64,000 nucleotides of DNA from Sindora glabra (taxonomy: Eukaryota; Streptophyta; Magnoliopsida; Fabales; Fabaceae). The notes under the pieces are model-generated. The model worked only from the letters and a program-made list of their open reading frames with translations. It did no database searches and was not told the origin of the DNA. Shown here piece by piece: positions 37,701 to 51,886 of the stretch. Where the stretch lies: positions 74,301,283-74,365,282 of the forward strand of contig CM035235.1 in NCBI GenBank assembly GCA_020226215.1. Direction: 5' to 3'. The first letter of the stretch is position 1. Every line of letters begins with the position of its first letter. Both the position numbers and the translations under genes were made by a program.

Positions 37701-39462
37701 CAATCAAACAAGAAAGAAACCTGAATACAAGAAGACTACCCAACCCGCTGCATATACGAGAACGGTATCCCCGGGGTGTAACCATGGGCCAAGCACTACA
37801 AGGAGCATCATCACCCCATAAAGGAGGTGAAAGAAGATTTGTTTCCTGAAAACCATTCCAGTAATTATATTTTATCTCAGCAGAAACACCTCTGATTGGG
37901 TCTTATTTATCATATTCGAGCATCTGATATCATATATCACAGAACCTTTCTTTTCATTTATAGTACATTGGTACTGTCGTAGCAATCATCGCATCTATAA
38001 ATACAATTACTTTATTTAGACATAAAATACATGGCACAGTAAACTAGGAATCAGTACCCTACATTTTATGATCTACAGAATATCATACGTATATCCTATA
38101 GAAACAAACTAAAGTTGCATATCTTCACTATCTTAAAACAAGGATCTTTTAGCAACAGAGTCAACAGGTTTACAGAATGAATGATTGACTGATAGTGAAA
38201 GGAAACTCATCAGTGTTCAATTGCTATGAGAGGATACAAAGACTTTGTAAAGATCAGGACTACAGGAAGTGATAAAGATCAAACAGAAAAAGACGAGAAC
38301 AACTGCCATGCTAACAAACTTGATGAGAATTTACCAAAAAACACAACAAATAAGGAATTATAATTCACTTACTAACTTAATGTAATGAATCACTATATGC
38401 ATGGAATCAGCTTAAAAATACTTCCAGTTAATTTACCTTCAAGTGATTCCAAATTAAGAAAATAAAAATTAACACTTAAAAGTGTTAAGAATTCAGTTCA
38501 CTTAAGCAACCAAACATAATTAACATTTTCTTCAAAAATATCTGAAAGATATTTGCATATAAACACTCAACCACAGTATATATATTGGTATCAAACAAGG
38601 CTTGAGTAAACATACTATGTCAAATAAACTATACATCAACTCTAAAGTGAACAGCAAATAGTACCTTAAATATCTGCATAGCCTCCAGGGTCTTACTTTT
38701 AGGAGTTGCACTTATATCCCACAAGCATATCTGAGCATCATCAGAACCACTCAGTAAATGACCCTGCTTGAACTTACTCCACGATAAACCATATCCTTCA
38801 GTATTGTGACCCCTTAACCTCAAATCAGGATTACAGGCGCCATCTAGAGGAGGTTTAGATGGATGCTTGCTATAATCAAATACATAAACTTCAGCACTGA
38901 CGGTCTTTGTAGCAATAATAAATGGGTTTTGGGGCATATAACGAGCCCTATTAACCTCCCCATCATGGTTTATTTGCTGGATTATTTGTACCTGTAAGAA
39001 AATATAACAACCTCACCACTTCAAAGAATAAAAGCATATCTAATTTACTAGTTTTTCTCAGCATCCACAAACTTAATTTAAAACAAGCAAGAGCAAGTAA
39101 CAATATGGGTCACTTACCTTTCCATTAGCACAGCCGAATCCACCTACCTCAGCACGATCATCGTCATAATGGCGAGCATCATTCTCAGCATCCTCCAAAG
39201 GAAGCTGGACTTGGGCAAGCATCAAGTAATTGGGCTCATTCTCGGACGTGTGAGTCCCCAGAATCATCTTCTCCACCGAGTAGTCTTTACCAGCAGGCTC
39301 ATCTCGATCAGGAAGCCACTCTACAGTAAGTGAAGGCCATTCTAGCGCATGAGTTATTACCAAGTCGTACAAGAAAGGAGTGTTCTTCTTCCATATTTTG
39401 TACTCCTCATTTATCAGTCTCTCCTCTATCTCACCCCTCATCTCCTCCTCGTCTTTTCCCAT
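34727..39462 (-). CDS. MSI1: WD40 histone-binding protein MSI1 (RBBP4/p48 family), complete
   Basis: Plant MSI1, a seven-bladed WD40 protein that binds histone H3-H4. It is a subunit of chromatin assembly factor 1 (with FAS1 and FAS2) and of Polycomb repressive complex 2. Coding exons, in order: 39118-39462, 38665-38991, 36566-36718, 35732-35856, 35548-35643, 34727-34952. They sum to 1,272 nt (423 residues plus stop), matching the usual length of about 424. All junctions are GT-AG with consistent phases. The N-terminus reads MGKDEEEMRGEIEERLINEE and TPFLYDLVITHALEWPSLTV, the helix and first strand typical of the family. WD repeat ends are visible as SGSDDAQICLWD, DDQYLLVWD, GSTDKTVKLFD, CLGRRLMVWD and SVAEDNILQIWQ. 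The acidic C-terminus YHDEDDMPEDSTKPS precedes the stop. The third exon opens VHEGVVEDVAWHLRHEYLFG, where most relatives have AHEG. The second intron is long (about 1.9 kb). The protein looks intact. Confidence 0.96.
37721..37845 (-). other. Exon-like segment inside the long MSI1 intron
   Basis: A 125-nt open segment, GC-richer than its surroundings, is bounded by TTTCAG on one side and CAG|GTTTCTTTC on the other, like an internal exon. In the phase set by the upstream exon it would read ETNLLSPPLWGDDAPCSAWP and on. It is not MSI1 sequence and 125 nt would shift the frame, so inclusion would break the protein. It may be a poison exon, a captured fragment or chance. Confidence 0.3.
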
Positions 39463-39850
39463 TGCCTTATTTTCCCCTAACTTTGTCGCGTTTTCCCTCA
39501 GAGTCTATTGCTTTATTGCACCACAGGGGCGGAGGGAATTTTTTTCCCGCCAAAAATTAGAGGAAGACAACCCTAGCTGGACAGAATACCAATCAAAGTG
39601 AAACAAAAACATATGCAGAAGAGAATCATTTCGCATTCTTCTCAAAAGGAAGGGGGGGGGGATTTACTTTGGATTTCGAAGCACAGAACGATTAACAATA
39701 TAGAGTGAAAACTGGACCTTTTAAGCTTTTACCTTGAGCTTCTTCCAGCAGTTACTTGGGGTTTTTCGACCTAATATCAAGCAATAGTTGAGGCTTAAAG
39801 GAGAGAAACAGCGCTTTCGATGGGGACAGATAGAAACGACATTGGATTAA
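39463..39850 (-). promoter_or_regulatory. MSI1 5' leader and proximal promoter
   Basis: Upstream of the MSI1 ATG lies a CT-rich (sense) segment that is GC-richer than surrounding DNA, then a region rich in TTTCG-type sequence reaching about 39,850, where the very AT-rich intergenic DNA begins. A 10-base G run on the plus strand (from about 39,650) interrupts it. No clear TATA box was found, so the transcription start is not placed. Confidence 0.45.
39543..39554 (-). promoter_or_regulatory. E2F-like site upstream of MSI1
   Basis: TTTCCCGCCAAA, about 80 bp upstream of the MSI1 start codon, fits the E2F/DP consensus (TTTSSCGC and related forms) on both strands because the TTT and AAA flanks are symmetric. 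A cell-cycle control element would suit an S-phase chromatin assembly factor. This is a motif match only. Confidence 0.55.
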
Positions 39851-40130
39851 GGGCGGGCCGATTTATACCTAAATCGCTGAAGGTGAAAAAGGAGACTAGT
39901 TTTGGGACGAAATCTCAATTTCAAATGGGACGAAATCTTTACAAATTTCATTTTAAAAATTGACGGACGTATCAAATATCTCTCTTTTTTTTTTTAAATT
40001 TAAAATTTCATTTTACAAAAATAAAATTTCAGAAATTGCAAACGTTAAGGTAAATGATTTTTTAATTCTTTTTGGGTACTAATTTTTCCTCCACGTAATA
40101 ACATATAAAAGTAATAAGCTTCGTGTTTAT

Positions 40131-40308
40131 AAATTTAAATTTAATTTGCTGTTAAATATAATCAAATCAATTTTACATTATTCTTTCATTATTTGTTATG
40201 TTAATAAAAAGTTATATAAATTTTTTATTATTAATAAAAATTTAATTATTATTATTTTTTAATAATATATTTTTTTCTTTATTAATAATATACATCAAAT
40301 TTAAATCT
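40131..40308. mobile_element. MITE copy, ATTTAAATTTGATT family
   Basis: Left AAATTTAAATTTAATTTGCT and right minus-strand AGATTTAAATTTGATGTATA form the same end type as the copy at 22501. AT-rich and non-coding. Confidence 0.5.
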
Positions 40309-43300
40309 TTACTAATGTTTTTAAACAAACTTATTATAAATCAATCCATTAATATATATATATAGACTTTAAATTTTTATTTTGATACTTTCTGAATGTA
40401 AAAAAAATTCGTATAATAATTAATGACAGTACTTATTATAGTTTGAATCTTATTATCGTAAGGGATAATGTAACACAAATGAGACATATCTCTTTATACA
40501 TCATTGGGTTATGGACTCCGTTGAGTGTCAAGTAGGCTTAAAATGGAAACAAAAAAACAAAAACAAGGCAATGGTCAGCATGCTTATTTTGAGCGTGTAT
40601 GACGAATAGCCTTTTAGTTACTTTTTCATTAATTTGATAGTATTTAATTATTTAATTAAATTAATTAGATTATTTAATTATTTAATAAATAGCTTATTAA
40701 ATTAATTAATTGATTCTCAATCAGCTACTTTGAAAAAATTAATAAACTCAACGTTTTCAATTAACTTATTAATAATAATTTTATAAAAATATAAAATTAT
40801 CCTTAAATAATATACCTATTTTTATTTATATCCTTATAAAAAAAGATCATATAAATTTATTAAATAATAATTATTAATTTTTATAAAGTATTTATGAAAT
40901 ATAATAATTTATTAGTAAGAAATATAATAATTTATTATTTAAGAAATATAATAAATAATAAATTATAATAATTTATCTTTTAGAAGAAAATTTAATTTGA
41001 TAAATGTTATGATAAATCTTAAATATTATTAAAGTAAAAAAATACTTAACTAAATCATAAAATATACTTAAATCCTTATATGTCATTTTGCATATAAATA
41101 ATTAATAAAAAATAGTTAATTTTATCAAATATCTTTATTTAAATAGTTAATATTATTAGTTAATCAAATTAATTAATAAAATCAGTTATTAACTAATAAT
41201 TAATTAAATTAACTAATTATCAAATAAATCTTTTGTATATACAATAACAATATATTACTGGAGAGTTGCGTATCACTTCTAACACTACATCTATATCTAC
41301 ATATCCAATATGAAATTAGACATACTCCGTTTTCAAGAACAAATTTGATTTGAAATGTATTATTTAAAGTATCTATAAGGCAAAAAGAAGTCAAATTTAG
41401 GGGGGGGGGGGCGAGAAGGATATAAATAGGAAAGCTAATAAATAGCCCGTGGTAACTTTTGACATTATCTAATCTAATAGTTTACAAAAATAAGGTGATA
41501 GAAGCATACCTTAAAATGGTGGAGTTGATCTTGTTTTGGAAGATATTAATCTGACAAAATTAAAAAAAAAAACCAGAATTATATATTAAATTGGCAAAAA
41601 AAAGGCTTGATAAAGGGGAAGCAATATTCTCCTCTTCCTCTCTTTAAAATAATTTTACCGAAAATTAGAAAATAAAGTTTCTTATTTATAACATATTGAA
41701 ATATTTGAATATTTAAAAATCAGTTTTAATATTGTAATTAGTTAGAATTTTAACTTGAATGTAACAATAAGAATCAACCTTCTATCTTCGTACATATTAC
41801 TAGAGAGAAAGTGAGAGAGATAAGGTACAAAAATACTTACTAAAACTCACTTATGAGTAGGTTTGTTAAAAGAATTGTAATTTATAGATTAGAGTGAATT
41901 GAATAACTCAAAATTTAATACATTTTAATTATATTATGTAAAAATTAATTTGTGTGGATCAAATTTTGAATAGATCAATCCGCGAATCCAACTGAAATCA
42001 CCTAAAATTTGATCTACTTTTTATATAAATTTATATGAATCAATTTGATTTGAACCATTTTATACTCCTAATTGTGAGTGATAATGAATCCTCAAGGGAG
42101 TGAAAATCTAGGAACAAAAAACAAATAGAAGGAAACTAAGAAAATGTCAAATTTTCAAAAAAAAAGAAAGAAAAACTCATCTAGACTTATAATAAATCTA
42201 TATTTCCAAAGGAAATTAGAATGAAGGATGAAGCACAATAAAATTAATGAGTCGTTATTATCGTCAAATTTTCATATGTCTCTAGTTGTCGAAAGAAGAA
42301 AATGGGTTCTAGATACGTAATCATTTCCTCTATCATTATCCTTTATTCCATTTGCAAGGATTATCAACATAATTTTTGGATAATGATTGTACTGAATTTA
42401 TTTCTAAAGGATTCTCACTCTATTTGTTGATCGTAGATACAAGGTATATGTATATTTATGCTTCCTTCCTTTATTAGTATTATTTTCCCTTTTCCTCACT
42501 ATAAACTTTTTTATAAATATTTTCTCATTTAAAGGGTAGAAGGGGAAAATACATATAAAATGCATTAGTTTGCTTGCCAATTATCTCTCTGATATTCTCA
42601 ATTGTTTAAGTGGCCTCTTATGTTTTTATAGTAGTATTTGGTTTATGAAATTATATATTATCAAGAAAGTGTATATTTTTAGAATTGTGATTATTGAGAA
42701 TTTAATTAATGAAAATGCAACATTCTTATATTTAATTCGCTATAAATTTTCTTAAAAATCTTTTGTCATATTCTCATATATATTATATTATTATATTTGA
42801 TTCATATTTAATATTCTTAGGTTATTAAGATTTTTTATTATGAAATATAATATAATAAAATCTTTTTTATTTAAAATTACAAAAATAATTAATTTTTTTA
42901 ACATGTAATAAATTAAATCTTATATTTAACATCTAAAAATTCATTGAAATATATATAAAAATATTTTATACTTTATTATATTTTAATATTTAATGTATTA
43001 TATTTTAATAATTAATATATTTTTTATCTAGAATAGAATTTGATTGCTACTCTTAATAATAATTAGATAATGTGATCCTATCTAAAAATAAGTTATATAT
43101 AAGCTGGTTGTTTGTTCATTATTTTGCACCCCTTACTTTTATAAAATATATTTATCATTAGTCACATTATTATTAAGTCAATTTTTAAAATAAAGTGACT
43201 ATAATTTATTTAAGTTATTATTATAGTATTAAATATACTTGACATTTCTCCTTTTACAAAATTATAAATTTTTACTGTTAAATTATTTTTATAATTATAT

Positions 43301-44652
43301 TTCATACTAGTACTATATTTTACATTATATTTTTTCTTCAATACAAAAATATTATTGTTTTACATTTTTATGTCTAAATATGCCTTTTTTAAGAGGAATT
43401 TCAAACCTGTTGTATTATTCTTCAAAGAAAGAAATCATATGTATATATAAATATATTAAAATAATTTGTCAAACTTTAGAAATAATAAAAAAAAATCAAT
43501 GTCATTACATTTTTAATAATTAAAAATTTTAAAATAAAGTGATAATTATTTTATAGTTTAAATTAAAAATTATTTGATAAAATGATAAATAAGAGAAAAT
43601 TAAATGTGACGATAATTTTATCTTTATATTTTAGCACGAATACTCCCATCCTATGAGAATTTGATATACCCACCTCCTCTTATGAGCATATTTTAAGGAA
43701 ATATTAGATCAAAAATATTTTCAAAAATATAACATTCTCAAGTTTTTTTTTCAAATCTTAAAACAAATATGAGAATGTAATATTCCTTTGAAATATTTTT
43801 AAAAATTTTAAAATATTTCACAATCCAAACATTCCTATGAATGATAGCTAAATAACAAATGTCTTTTTCTATTTAAAGATATAAGGTTACTAAAGATGAG
43901 TGCCTTATAATGACTATTCCTTGAATGGTTTTATAATTTATTGAATAAAGTTGTATTGCATGCACACTAAATTGAATTTAATTATGTTAGCCTTATGTAT
44001 TAATTTTTCATTTATTGTTTGAGGTGAAACTTATAATTAAAACTAAATTTACTTGGTTTAAATTTGTGCAGATTATTTCTTAATGTATTAATCTTTATAT
44101 ACGTGGAAAAATATAAAGTGCTTAAAGGTAAATTTGATTGATATGTTAAGTATATGTTCAATTTTTTGTATAATTGTTGTTGATTGTTATTCATGTTGCT
44201 TATGTACTACTATTTGATTGTATGTTGAATTCATTATAACCATTGCTATCTAAAATATATAAAATGATAAGGAGGTTTGATGTTGTAGTTGATAATGTTA
44301 TAGTTGATATTATGCTTATAAAGAAATCTTAGAAAGAGAAAATCCTCATTTACTTTTATAGTTGATCCCAAATATGATAGGAAAGCACCACCAATAGTTT
44401 AAAATTAGTTTTAATTTGATAACACAGTAGATGTTTAATAGTTAGGTCATTTTTTTCCTATTTTAATTGTAACCTTAATTATTTTGCTTGATAATACATA
44501 TTTGAATTATTCATTTTCAATGACAATGAATACGAGGAGATATCATCAACATAGGTATTGATAAGTTCAAATAGGTAGAGTGGATACGAATAAAGATCTC
44601 TACCTTGAACTTTTAAAAGATGTTTTCAAAATTTGAGACTTTGTAGAAAGTC

Positions 44653-44655
<3 letters not shown>

Positions 44656-44699
<44 letters not shown>
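44656..44699 (+). repeat. (AT)n microsatellite
   Basis: About 44 bp of TA dinucleotides in non-coding DNA. Confidence 0.98.
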
Positions 44700-44701
<2 letters not shown>

Positions 44702-45807
44702 AACCACCTCTATTACAGAGTTAGTATATACATTATATCTATTTTACTATGCTTGATAGCTTTTTCCTAACTGAAAAAAAATATTAAATGTATTTTTTAA
44801 TTCTAGGATCTGGATTATTTCTTTTTTCCTTTCATTATTTTTCTATCATTCTTGAAGAAATAAAGATATAATTTTTATCTTAGAATCCACTAATTTTTTT
44901 ACTGGAACTCATAATTTTAAATAAAAAATTATATTTATTTATCTTCAAAATTCACCACATGCATTTCTTAAGAAATGCACCAAATCTAAATCTTTAGTTT
45001 TATTGTAACTTCCATTCTTTAATTTTGTAATAGGAAAATTGGTAAAAGAAAATTAATATATTGCTTTAAGTTTCATAAATCTTGAAACATATCTAACGAA
45101 GAAAGGGAGAAAAGATGCAAAGTTCTACAAATGCATTCAATAATTTTTTATGATATAGTATTATTGTTCATATTCCTTTATCAATCAATAAAATGATTAT
45201 TTTCAAACATTCAAATAGGCAATTAGTATTTTCAAATTCAAAAGTTGCAAATGTACATGATGAGTAAAACACACATGATGATTATATAATATGAGTTACT
45301 AATTTCTTTGATATATAAATAAAGTTTAAAGTAAAGTATTTTATATAGTTAATGAACTTTAAAATGACGCGTAATTAAAAGGTAACAATAATTAAAATTT
45401 TCTACTAATAGTAAGAGACTTGTGACAATTTTTTAATGACATAATAATATAAAAATAAGTGATAATATAAAATTATTTTACACTAATAATAGATTATATT
45501 TAAATCCATATAAATAAACATATATGCTCCTTTACTTCATATTTTCCATGATCAAATAATTTTCTATTGCAAAAAAAGATGAGAAGGTAATGATATATGA
45601 CTTATTTTTTTGTTGGTAACTTCTTGGTTTATATTTTAGGAGTTAAAGAATAAGAAAGGATCCAACATTTGTATATTACGGATGCAAGGTAAGTGCTTGT
45701 ATGATGGTGTAACCTCTATCGATGCATTAACTTTTTCTTTTCATAAAAAATTATTTTATGTTTGTTTCTTTTGGAAAATACTCTTATCTTAATCTTCTTT
45801 AATTTAA

Positions 45808-45923
45808 GGGAGAGACTATGGTGCACCAGTGGATCTAATGGCCCAGATTTCTGGGCTGTGCAATATTGTGCAGATTAAATGAAATCTAACGGTTTTATCC
45901 ACTGGTGCACCATAGTCTCTACC
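45808..45923. mobile_element. 116-bp Mutator-type MITE with exact 9-bp target duplication
   Basis: Terminal inverted repeats of 27 bp start GG(G/T)AGAGACTATGGTGC and end CCAGTGGAT. Exact 9-bp duplications TTAATTTAA flank it at 45799-45807 and 45924-45932. There is no coding content. The near-perfect ends and exact duplication suggest a fairly recent insertion. Confidence 0.9.
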
Positions 45924-45932
45924 TTAATTTAA

Positions 45933-47229
45933 ATTATTTCCATTATTTTTTTTATTAAACATGATATATCATTGGCTTATAGTTTCTAATATATTTATTT
46001 ATTTCACATAAAATTTAAATAATAAATTTATAGTTTATAAAAAGAATTGTACCATGCATTACATGGGTTGTTTACCTAATTGAACATTATAGATTAATTT
46101 GTGATTTTATTTTAAAAAATTAATAAAATGTAACATCTAATAATTTTAATTCTTAACTTATTCAATTAATGATAAATTAATTCTTAACATGCCTGTTGAT
46201 AAATAATTGTTAATATATTTAATTAATGATAATTTAATAAACAAATAGGTGTGTAGTTTAAACCTTTACTAAATGAATAATAATAAAAAATTAAAAAATG
46301 AAAATAAGTAGAGGGAAAACTTCCAACCAAGCCTATAACTATCTTTAGAAATCATAAAATGTGCAGGAAAAGCTTCAATAAGAAGAGGCCATGTAACATG
46401 AAAATTATTTTATTATTAATTTGAAATATAAAAGATAGAAATATAATTAAGAAACTTTTTATATAGATAATAGATAACTAAAAAAATGAAGTATAGTTAA
46501 AGTTTTTTTAAAGATAAATTATACTTTACTCACATTTAATTTTGTTAATTTATACATAATTACGATTTTAAGGGTTAAAATCTATACACCTATGTTTTAT
46601 TTGTTAATACTTTACTCACTTAAATTATTTTTTATCCAAAATTTAGTAATAATTATATATGTAAAACACATATCTTATTTATCCTCAAAATTTGAAAAAT
46701 CAAACCTAATTTGAAATCTAATTTCAAAAACAATTTACCTGAAAAAATCTTCACTCTTTTTGCCAAAGTAATTGCATAATTTGTATTTTTAACTACTATT
46801 TCTAATTAGAAATCCAATTTCAAAAGAAAAACCCTAACCACCTTTATTGAAGAAATTATGCATTCCTTTACTCACAACAACTTTGCATTCTTGTGCTTGG
46901 ATTTTAATAAAAAATAATTTAAATTGACAAAACGTTAATGGTTAAAATACAAATGGGTTAATTTTAACACTTAAAATCATAAATAAATTAAGTAAAAAAT
47001 GATAAAATTATAAGTGGGTAAAATATAATTTACCTTATTTTATTTGATTTAACATATGCATTACAAGTCTTCTAAAAAAATTCATAAACTAATATTTTTT
47101 TATTACAACTTAGTTATGCATTCACATTTCTTTTCTTTTGTTATGGTTTGATACATAAATGTGACATTTAGCTTAATACTTTCTTATAGAAAATCATACA
47201 TTTGTTTTAAAATACTTATAACTCTTTAT
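45933..47229. other. Intergenic DNA without recognised gene
   Basis: AT-rich, no convincing frame. Confidence 0.6.
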
Positions 47230-47690
47230 ATAAATTATGCAATAAAATTTTACTCTTATACAATACTCCTCTTGCTTATTGTGACTTTGAAACTTATGGT
47301 ATAACTTATGTAAATAATAACATCTGTTACTAACTATTAACATATAACCTATAACCTTAAGCAAGTATACCATACATTATGCAATAAAGTCATACTTGTA
47401 CAAAATATTTTCTATACTTCATATAATTTCATAACTTATGTCACCAATTATGAAACCAATGACATTCAAAATCAACATCATGCAAGTCATTGCATAAAAC
47501 CTAAACCTTAGGCTTTAACCTTTAAACTTACAACATTATGCAAGTTAGTCATAAAATCATACAACAAAGTCATGCTTTAATGTAGTATTTCTCATTCTTC
47601 ATGCAACTATAAAACTTATGTCACTACTTATGAATACAATGACATCTCACATAACTATTAAGCAAATCATATCATATCATGACCCATCCC
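47230..47690 (+). repeat. Imperfect tandem repeat, about 140-180 bp units
   Basis: Units with (A/C)AATAAAGTCATAC, ...CTTCATGCAACTATAAAACT, TATGTCACTACTTATGAA and AATGACAT start near 47239, 47382 and 47561. Related units are found at 50960-51640. Confidence 0.65.
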
Positions 47691-48085
47691 AAGGCACGCG
47701 ATTGGCATAATAAGTCATTATAAGCAATTACCTACAAGTCTTAACTAAGCATGATCAAATGTGATCTCCTAAATATTATATGCATCTCTTTTAAAGAGGT
47801 GTAAATGAAAAATTCATATATACTAAATTATAGTCTATCCTACAATAGTATATATTCACAAATACCTAACCCAATTATCTTAAAACTTACCTCAATGCCA
47901 ATATCTTTGAACGGATGTACTCCTAACTCAGCCAACAATAGTTGGATGCCAAAAAGGCTAATTCCCCATAAAAAATGAAAAAAAATGAAAAGTGCATAAA
48001 GTGAGTTTCCTCAAAACTCAGTAAGCATTCTAAATAATTCTTAGAAAAAGAAAAGAAATCATTATTTATACTAAACCCTAAACCC

Positions 48086-49650
<1,565 letters not shown>

Positions 49651-49835
49651 ACCATTCAAATCACATAAGATTAAGTATAATGTTTACTTACAACTATCGG
49701 AAGAGGGAATAAGTGGAGAAAATAAGGATTAACTTACTCCTAAATTATTCAAATTATACAAGATTAAATAGAATGTTTACTTATAACTATTGGAAAAGGC
49801 AATTAGTGGTGAAAATAAAGATTAACTTATTCATA
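49651..49835 (+). repeat. Two-copy 93-bp tandem repeat
   Basis: AGATTAA(G/A)TA(T/G)AATGTTTACTTA followed by AACTAT(C/T)GGAA occurs at about 49668 and 49761, with matching sequence before and after. Confidence 0.7.
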
Positions 49836-50148
49836 AATATTTATAATCATAAATATAAGGTTAAAGCACTAAAATTCCTTTGAAACCAAAACTTCTTGAT
49901 CTCCTTCAATAGAAAGAAAATAGAAAAGAAAATTTTCTATTAAAACAATTATTAAGTTGTAGAAACCTTTACCTTACTTGGAATTAAAGAAGGTAAGAGG
50001 ATGATAAAATGGATTGATCTTTTTCTTAAATTGGAAAGGAAGATGAGAAATGGTATGGGTGTTTTTAAGGAAAAATGAAAGTGTATGGTTGAATTTGGAA
50101 GAAATAGAGCAACAAAGCCTTAAAAGTAAAAAAGAAAAAAGGTTTTAA

Positions 50149-50802
50149 GGCTCTGTTTCATACAATAAATAAGTTAATTTATAATTTATTGATCTAATTA
50201 GTAAGTTACAAGCTAACTTTTAGAGGTATTTCATGCATTAACTTATCGAAAAAAATAAATTTTGATTTAATAAATTATTTTAAGTTACTTATAACTTATA
50301 AGCTAATAACAACTCATAATTTTTCAAATTTATTCTTTTTTATTAATTTATAACTTTTACCTTTAATAGATAGTTATATTCTTGTTTTAAATAATAAGTA
50401 AATAAAAATTAATTAAAAAAGTAAATAAATAATATTAATTTTTAGTATAAATAATTAAATAAATAATATATCATTAAATATTAATTCTATTTTAGTTAAT
50501 TATATTTCTATTGTAAATAATAATTAAATAAAAATCATGTAAGATTATAAAATATAATTAATTAAAATTTAAGTAATTATTTTTTATTAAACATCTTGAC
50601 TGTATTAATATAATTTAATTTAATTTATATCTCTATTATAATCACATATCCTTATATGTTATTTTATATTATTAGTTACTTTAAAAGTTATTTTTATAAA
50701 ATACTTCTTATACCATTAGTTAATTTATCAATGCTTTATTAGATAGTAACTAAGTTATCAATTATCTACTATTTTATCAATTATCTTCATGAAATAGAGT
50801 CT
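50149..50802. mobile_element. Probable hAT-like non-autonomous element
   Basis: The left end GGCTCTGTTTCAT pairs with the right end ATGAAATAGAGTC as a short inverted repeat, about 650 bp apart, and the inside is AT-rich with no open frame. The ends resemble plant hAT-type MITEs. No clear 8-bp target duplication was found. Confidence 0.5.
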
Positions 50803-50959
50803 AAATCTCATCCATACTTACACTCTTACCTAATATCTGTTTTAATTTTAAATCTCTCTCATCTATTAAATTTTAAATTATTTTAAATAAATATTTCATA
50901 TCTAGAAATTTATTATTATTAATTACTTACTTTCAAATAAAACATTTTTATATCTTAAC

Positions 50960-51640
50960 TAATGTAACATACCATAACTCCAACAGAACACACATATAAC
51001 CCATAATCTCATACAAGTATATTATAAATCATACAATAAAGTTATACCTATATGCAATACTTTCCATATTTCATGCAACTATAATACTTATGTCATTACT
51101 TGTGAACATTATATCATATAAGATAGCTATCATGCAAGTTACATAATAAACTTTAAATCTTAAATCTTAAACTATAACTTCTAATGATTTAAATTTAATT
51201 TATTGTCAATATAAATCATCTGTGCATTATTACTTATCCATATGTTATTATGTTAGTAAAAAATTATTAAAACTCATTTATTATAGTCAAAATTTTAATT
51301 ACTTTTACTTTTTCAATGACATATCTTCCTTTTATTTACTAATAGCATAAATATTTTTTATTATTAGTGAATCAAATTTAAATCTAACCCTTAAATTTAT
51401 AACCTTATGCAAATATAACATAAATAATGCAATAAATTCAAATTCATCTGCAATTTTTCTAAACTTTATGCAATCACAAAGTTTATATTAGACTTGTAAA
51501 CATAATGACATCCATAATAGAAATTACACATAAGTTATATGATAACACCTATAAGATATATTTATCTCTCATAACCTTATACGAGTATATAATAAAGTAT
51601 TGCAAGTCTTATCATAAATTTTGCAAAACACAATGTAATA
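50960..51640 (+). repeat. Imperfect tandem repeat related to the 47.2-kb array
   Basis: Contains ACAATAAAGTTATACC, TTTCATGCAACTATAATACT, TATGTCATTACTTGTGAACA and further diverged units near 51428 and 51590. A MITE (51186-51385) interrupts it. Confidence 0.6.
51186..51385. mobile_element. MITE copy, ATTTAAATTTGATT family
   Basis: Left GATTTAAATTTAATTTATTG and right minus-strand AGATTTAAATTTGATTCACT pair as inverted repeats about 200 bp apart. The inside TTTTTCAATGACATATCTTC resembles the inside of the 22501 copy (TTTTTCAATGATATGTCATC). Confidence 0.6.
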
Positions 51641-51844
51641 ATTTTATATGCATACTACTTCAAAATGAAGTTAATATAAAAGAATGAATTGATTTTTATT
51701 TTATTCATTAAAATCAATTATAAATGATAAATGAATAAATTAACTAACCTTATCTAAACATGCTTGCATTATTAAAATTTTTCTATTTTGGACTAACATA
51801 TTGAGGTTTATAATGTCAAAATAATACAGTTATTAGCCTATTTT

Positions 51845-51847
<3 letters not shown>

Positions 51848-51883
<36 letters not shown>
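51848..51883 (+). repeat. (AT)n microsatellite
   Basis: About 36 bp of AT dinucleotides. Confidence 0.97.

Positions 51884-51886
<3 letters not shown>

Larger units (their letters stand above)
39851..45798. other. Gene desert left of the MITE
   Basis: Extremely AT-rich with many TTAATTA palindromes. Apart from the listed MITE, microsatellite and a 12-base G run at about 41400, no gene or structured element was recognised. Confidence 0.6.

Noticed and set aside
39330..39601. Plus-strand open frames at the MSI1 5' end
   Set aside because: Antisense shadows of the first MSI1 exon and leader; no homology.
48071..48084. Telomere-like AAACCCT units
   Set aside because: Only about two units, too short to be an interstitial telomere array.
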